A stretch of DNA of 6,262 bases from Kiritimatiellia bacterium (GTDB lineage: Bacteria > Verrucomicrobiota > Kiritimatiellia > RFP12 > UBA1067): contig JAFNRY010000086.1 in the NCBI GenBank assembly GCA_017385345.1, positions 1 to 6,262 on the forward strand. The letters run 5' to 3'. A program made the position numbers and the translations under genes. Position 1 is the first letter of the stretch. Every line of letters starts with the position of its first letter. Shown piece after piece: positions 5,898 to 6,262 of the stretch. The notes below the pieces were generated by a model. It saw only the letters and a program-made list of their open reading frames with translations. It searched no databases and had not been told where the DNA came from.

Positions 5898-6262
5898 TCA
5901 GGCAACACCTCGCGTCGAGTTGCGGTAGAACGCGACGAGCTCTTTTATCTCCGGCAGCGGCTCGACGTCGTTTTCGACGCGGTCGAGCGCCTGGCTCCTG
6001 TTGAGACCGTCGCGGTACAGAAACCTGTGCGCGTCCTTCAGCGCGTGTATCACATCGCGCGAAAAGCCGCGCCGCGTGAGGCCGACAACGTTGGGACCGA
6101 TCACCTTCAGCGCCCCGTCCACCATGTCGCTGAGCATGAACGGCGGCACATCCTGCCTTATCTTGCTCATGCCGCCGGTCATCGAATGCCTGCCTACGGT
6201 GCAGAACTGATGCGCCGCCGCGCAGCCGCCGATGATCGCCCAGTCCTCGATATGGACGTCGC
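5898..6262 (-). CDS. lpxA: Acyl-ACP--UDP-N-acetylglucosamine O-acyltransferase (LpxA), C-terminal part; 5' end outside window
   Basis: LpxA adds a 3-hydroxyacyl chain to UDP-GlcNAc, the first step of lipid A synthesis, in the cytoplasm. About 120 C-terminal residues are visible, read from 6260 to the TGA at 5900-5898. The first residues are the end of the left-handed beta helix (WAIIGGCAAAHQFCTVG), which lines up with E. coli AIIGGMTAVHQFCIIG and includes the equivalent of His144. RQDVPPF and VVGLTRRGFSRDVI follow, and then the helical C-terminal domain ends in FYRNSTRG, nearly identical to the E. coli ending. The catalytic His125 region is outside the window. Between DVPPF and the GPNVVGL segment there are two extra residues compared with E. 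coli, and a Met falls at or near the acyl-length ruler position (Gly173 in E. coli). lpxA is the first visible gene of the cluster; upstream partners such as fabZ or lpxC may lie just beyond the window, which I cannot check. Confidence 0.95.
   Translation of the reverse strand, partial: DVHIEDWAIIGGCAAAHQFCTVGRHSMTGGMSKIRQDVPPFMLSDMVDGALKVIGPNVVGLTRRGFSRDVIHALKDAHRFLYRDGLNRSQALDRVENDVEPLPEIKELVAFYRNSTRGVA

Noticed and set aside
1..6262. Mobile element, defence system, CRISPR array or RNA gene
   Set aside because: The window is filled by intact housekeeping genes. I saw no transposase, integrase, terminal repeats, regularly spaced repeats or tRNA/rRNA-like sequence.

Overview
The window is compact, GC-rich bacterial chromosome, almost entirely coding. 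The largest gap between genes is 68 bp, and I see no RNA gene, insertion sequence, CRISPR array or integrase. A lipid A gene (lpxA) and a peptidoglycan gene (murA) point to a Gram-negative (diderm) bacterium. The MurA belongs to the subset with Asp at the usual catalytic Cys position. ATA isoleucine codons are fairly common despite the high GC. I cannot fix the phylum; a non-proteobacterial diderm, for example a PVC-group lineage, is only a guess.

Layout. Positions 1-670 (+) hold the 3' end of a heavy-metal P-type ATPase gene that begins outside the window. Everything else is on the minus strand and reads from right to left: lpxA (5' end outside the window), folK, rmuC, an OppD/DppD/NikD-type ABC ATPase, a KtrA/TrkA-type potassium-channel regulator, murA, and an unrecognised multi-pass membrane protein. 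The last gene runs convergently 19 bp into the end of the ATPase gene.

The minus-strand genes are packed like an operon. rmuC/folK share GTGA, ABC/ktrA share ATGA, ktrA/murA share TGATG, and murA/membrane protein share ATGA. Only the rmuC-ABC junction has a real gap, and a perfect extended -10 sequence (TGGTATAAT) lies just upstream of it inside the 3' end of rmuC. There may therefore be two transcription units, lpxA-folK-rmuC and ABC-ktrA-murA-membrane protein.

The functions are mixed: outer-membrane lipid A, folate, DNA maintenance, solute uptake, potassium homeostasis and cell-wall precursor synthesis. Most products are housekeeping proteins. The points most worth a second look are the Asp-type MurA (predicted fosfomycin insensitivity), the orphan ABC ATPase and KtrA coupled to murA, the unknown membrane protein with conserved-looking acidic motifs, the candidate internal promoter, and a Met near the acyl-chain ruler position of LpxA. 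I do not see a convincing new multi-gene system such as a defence or mobile system.
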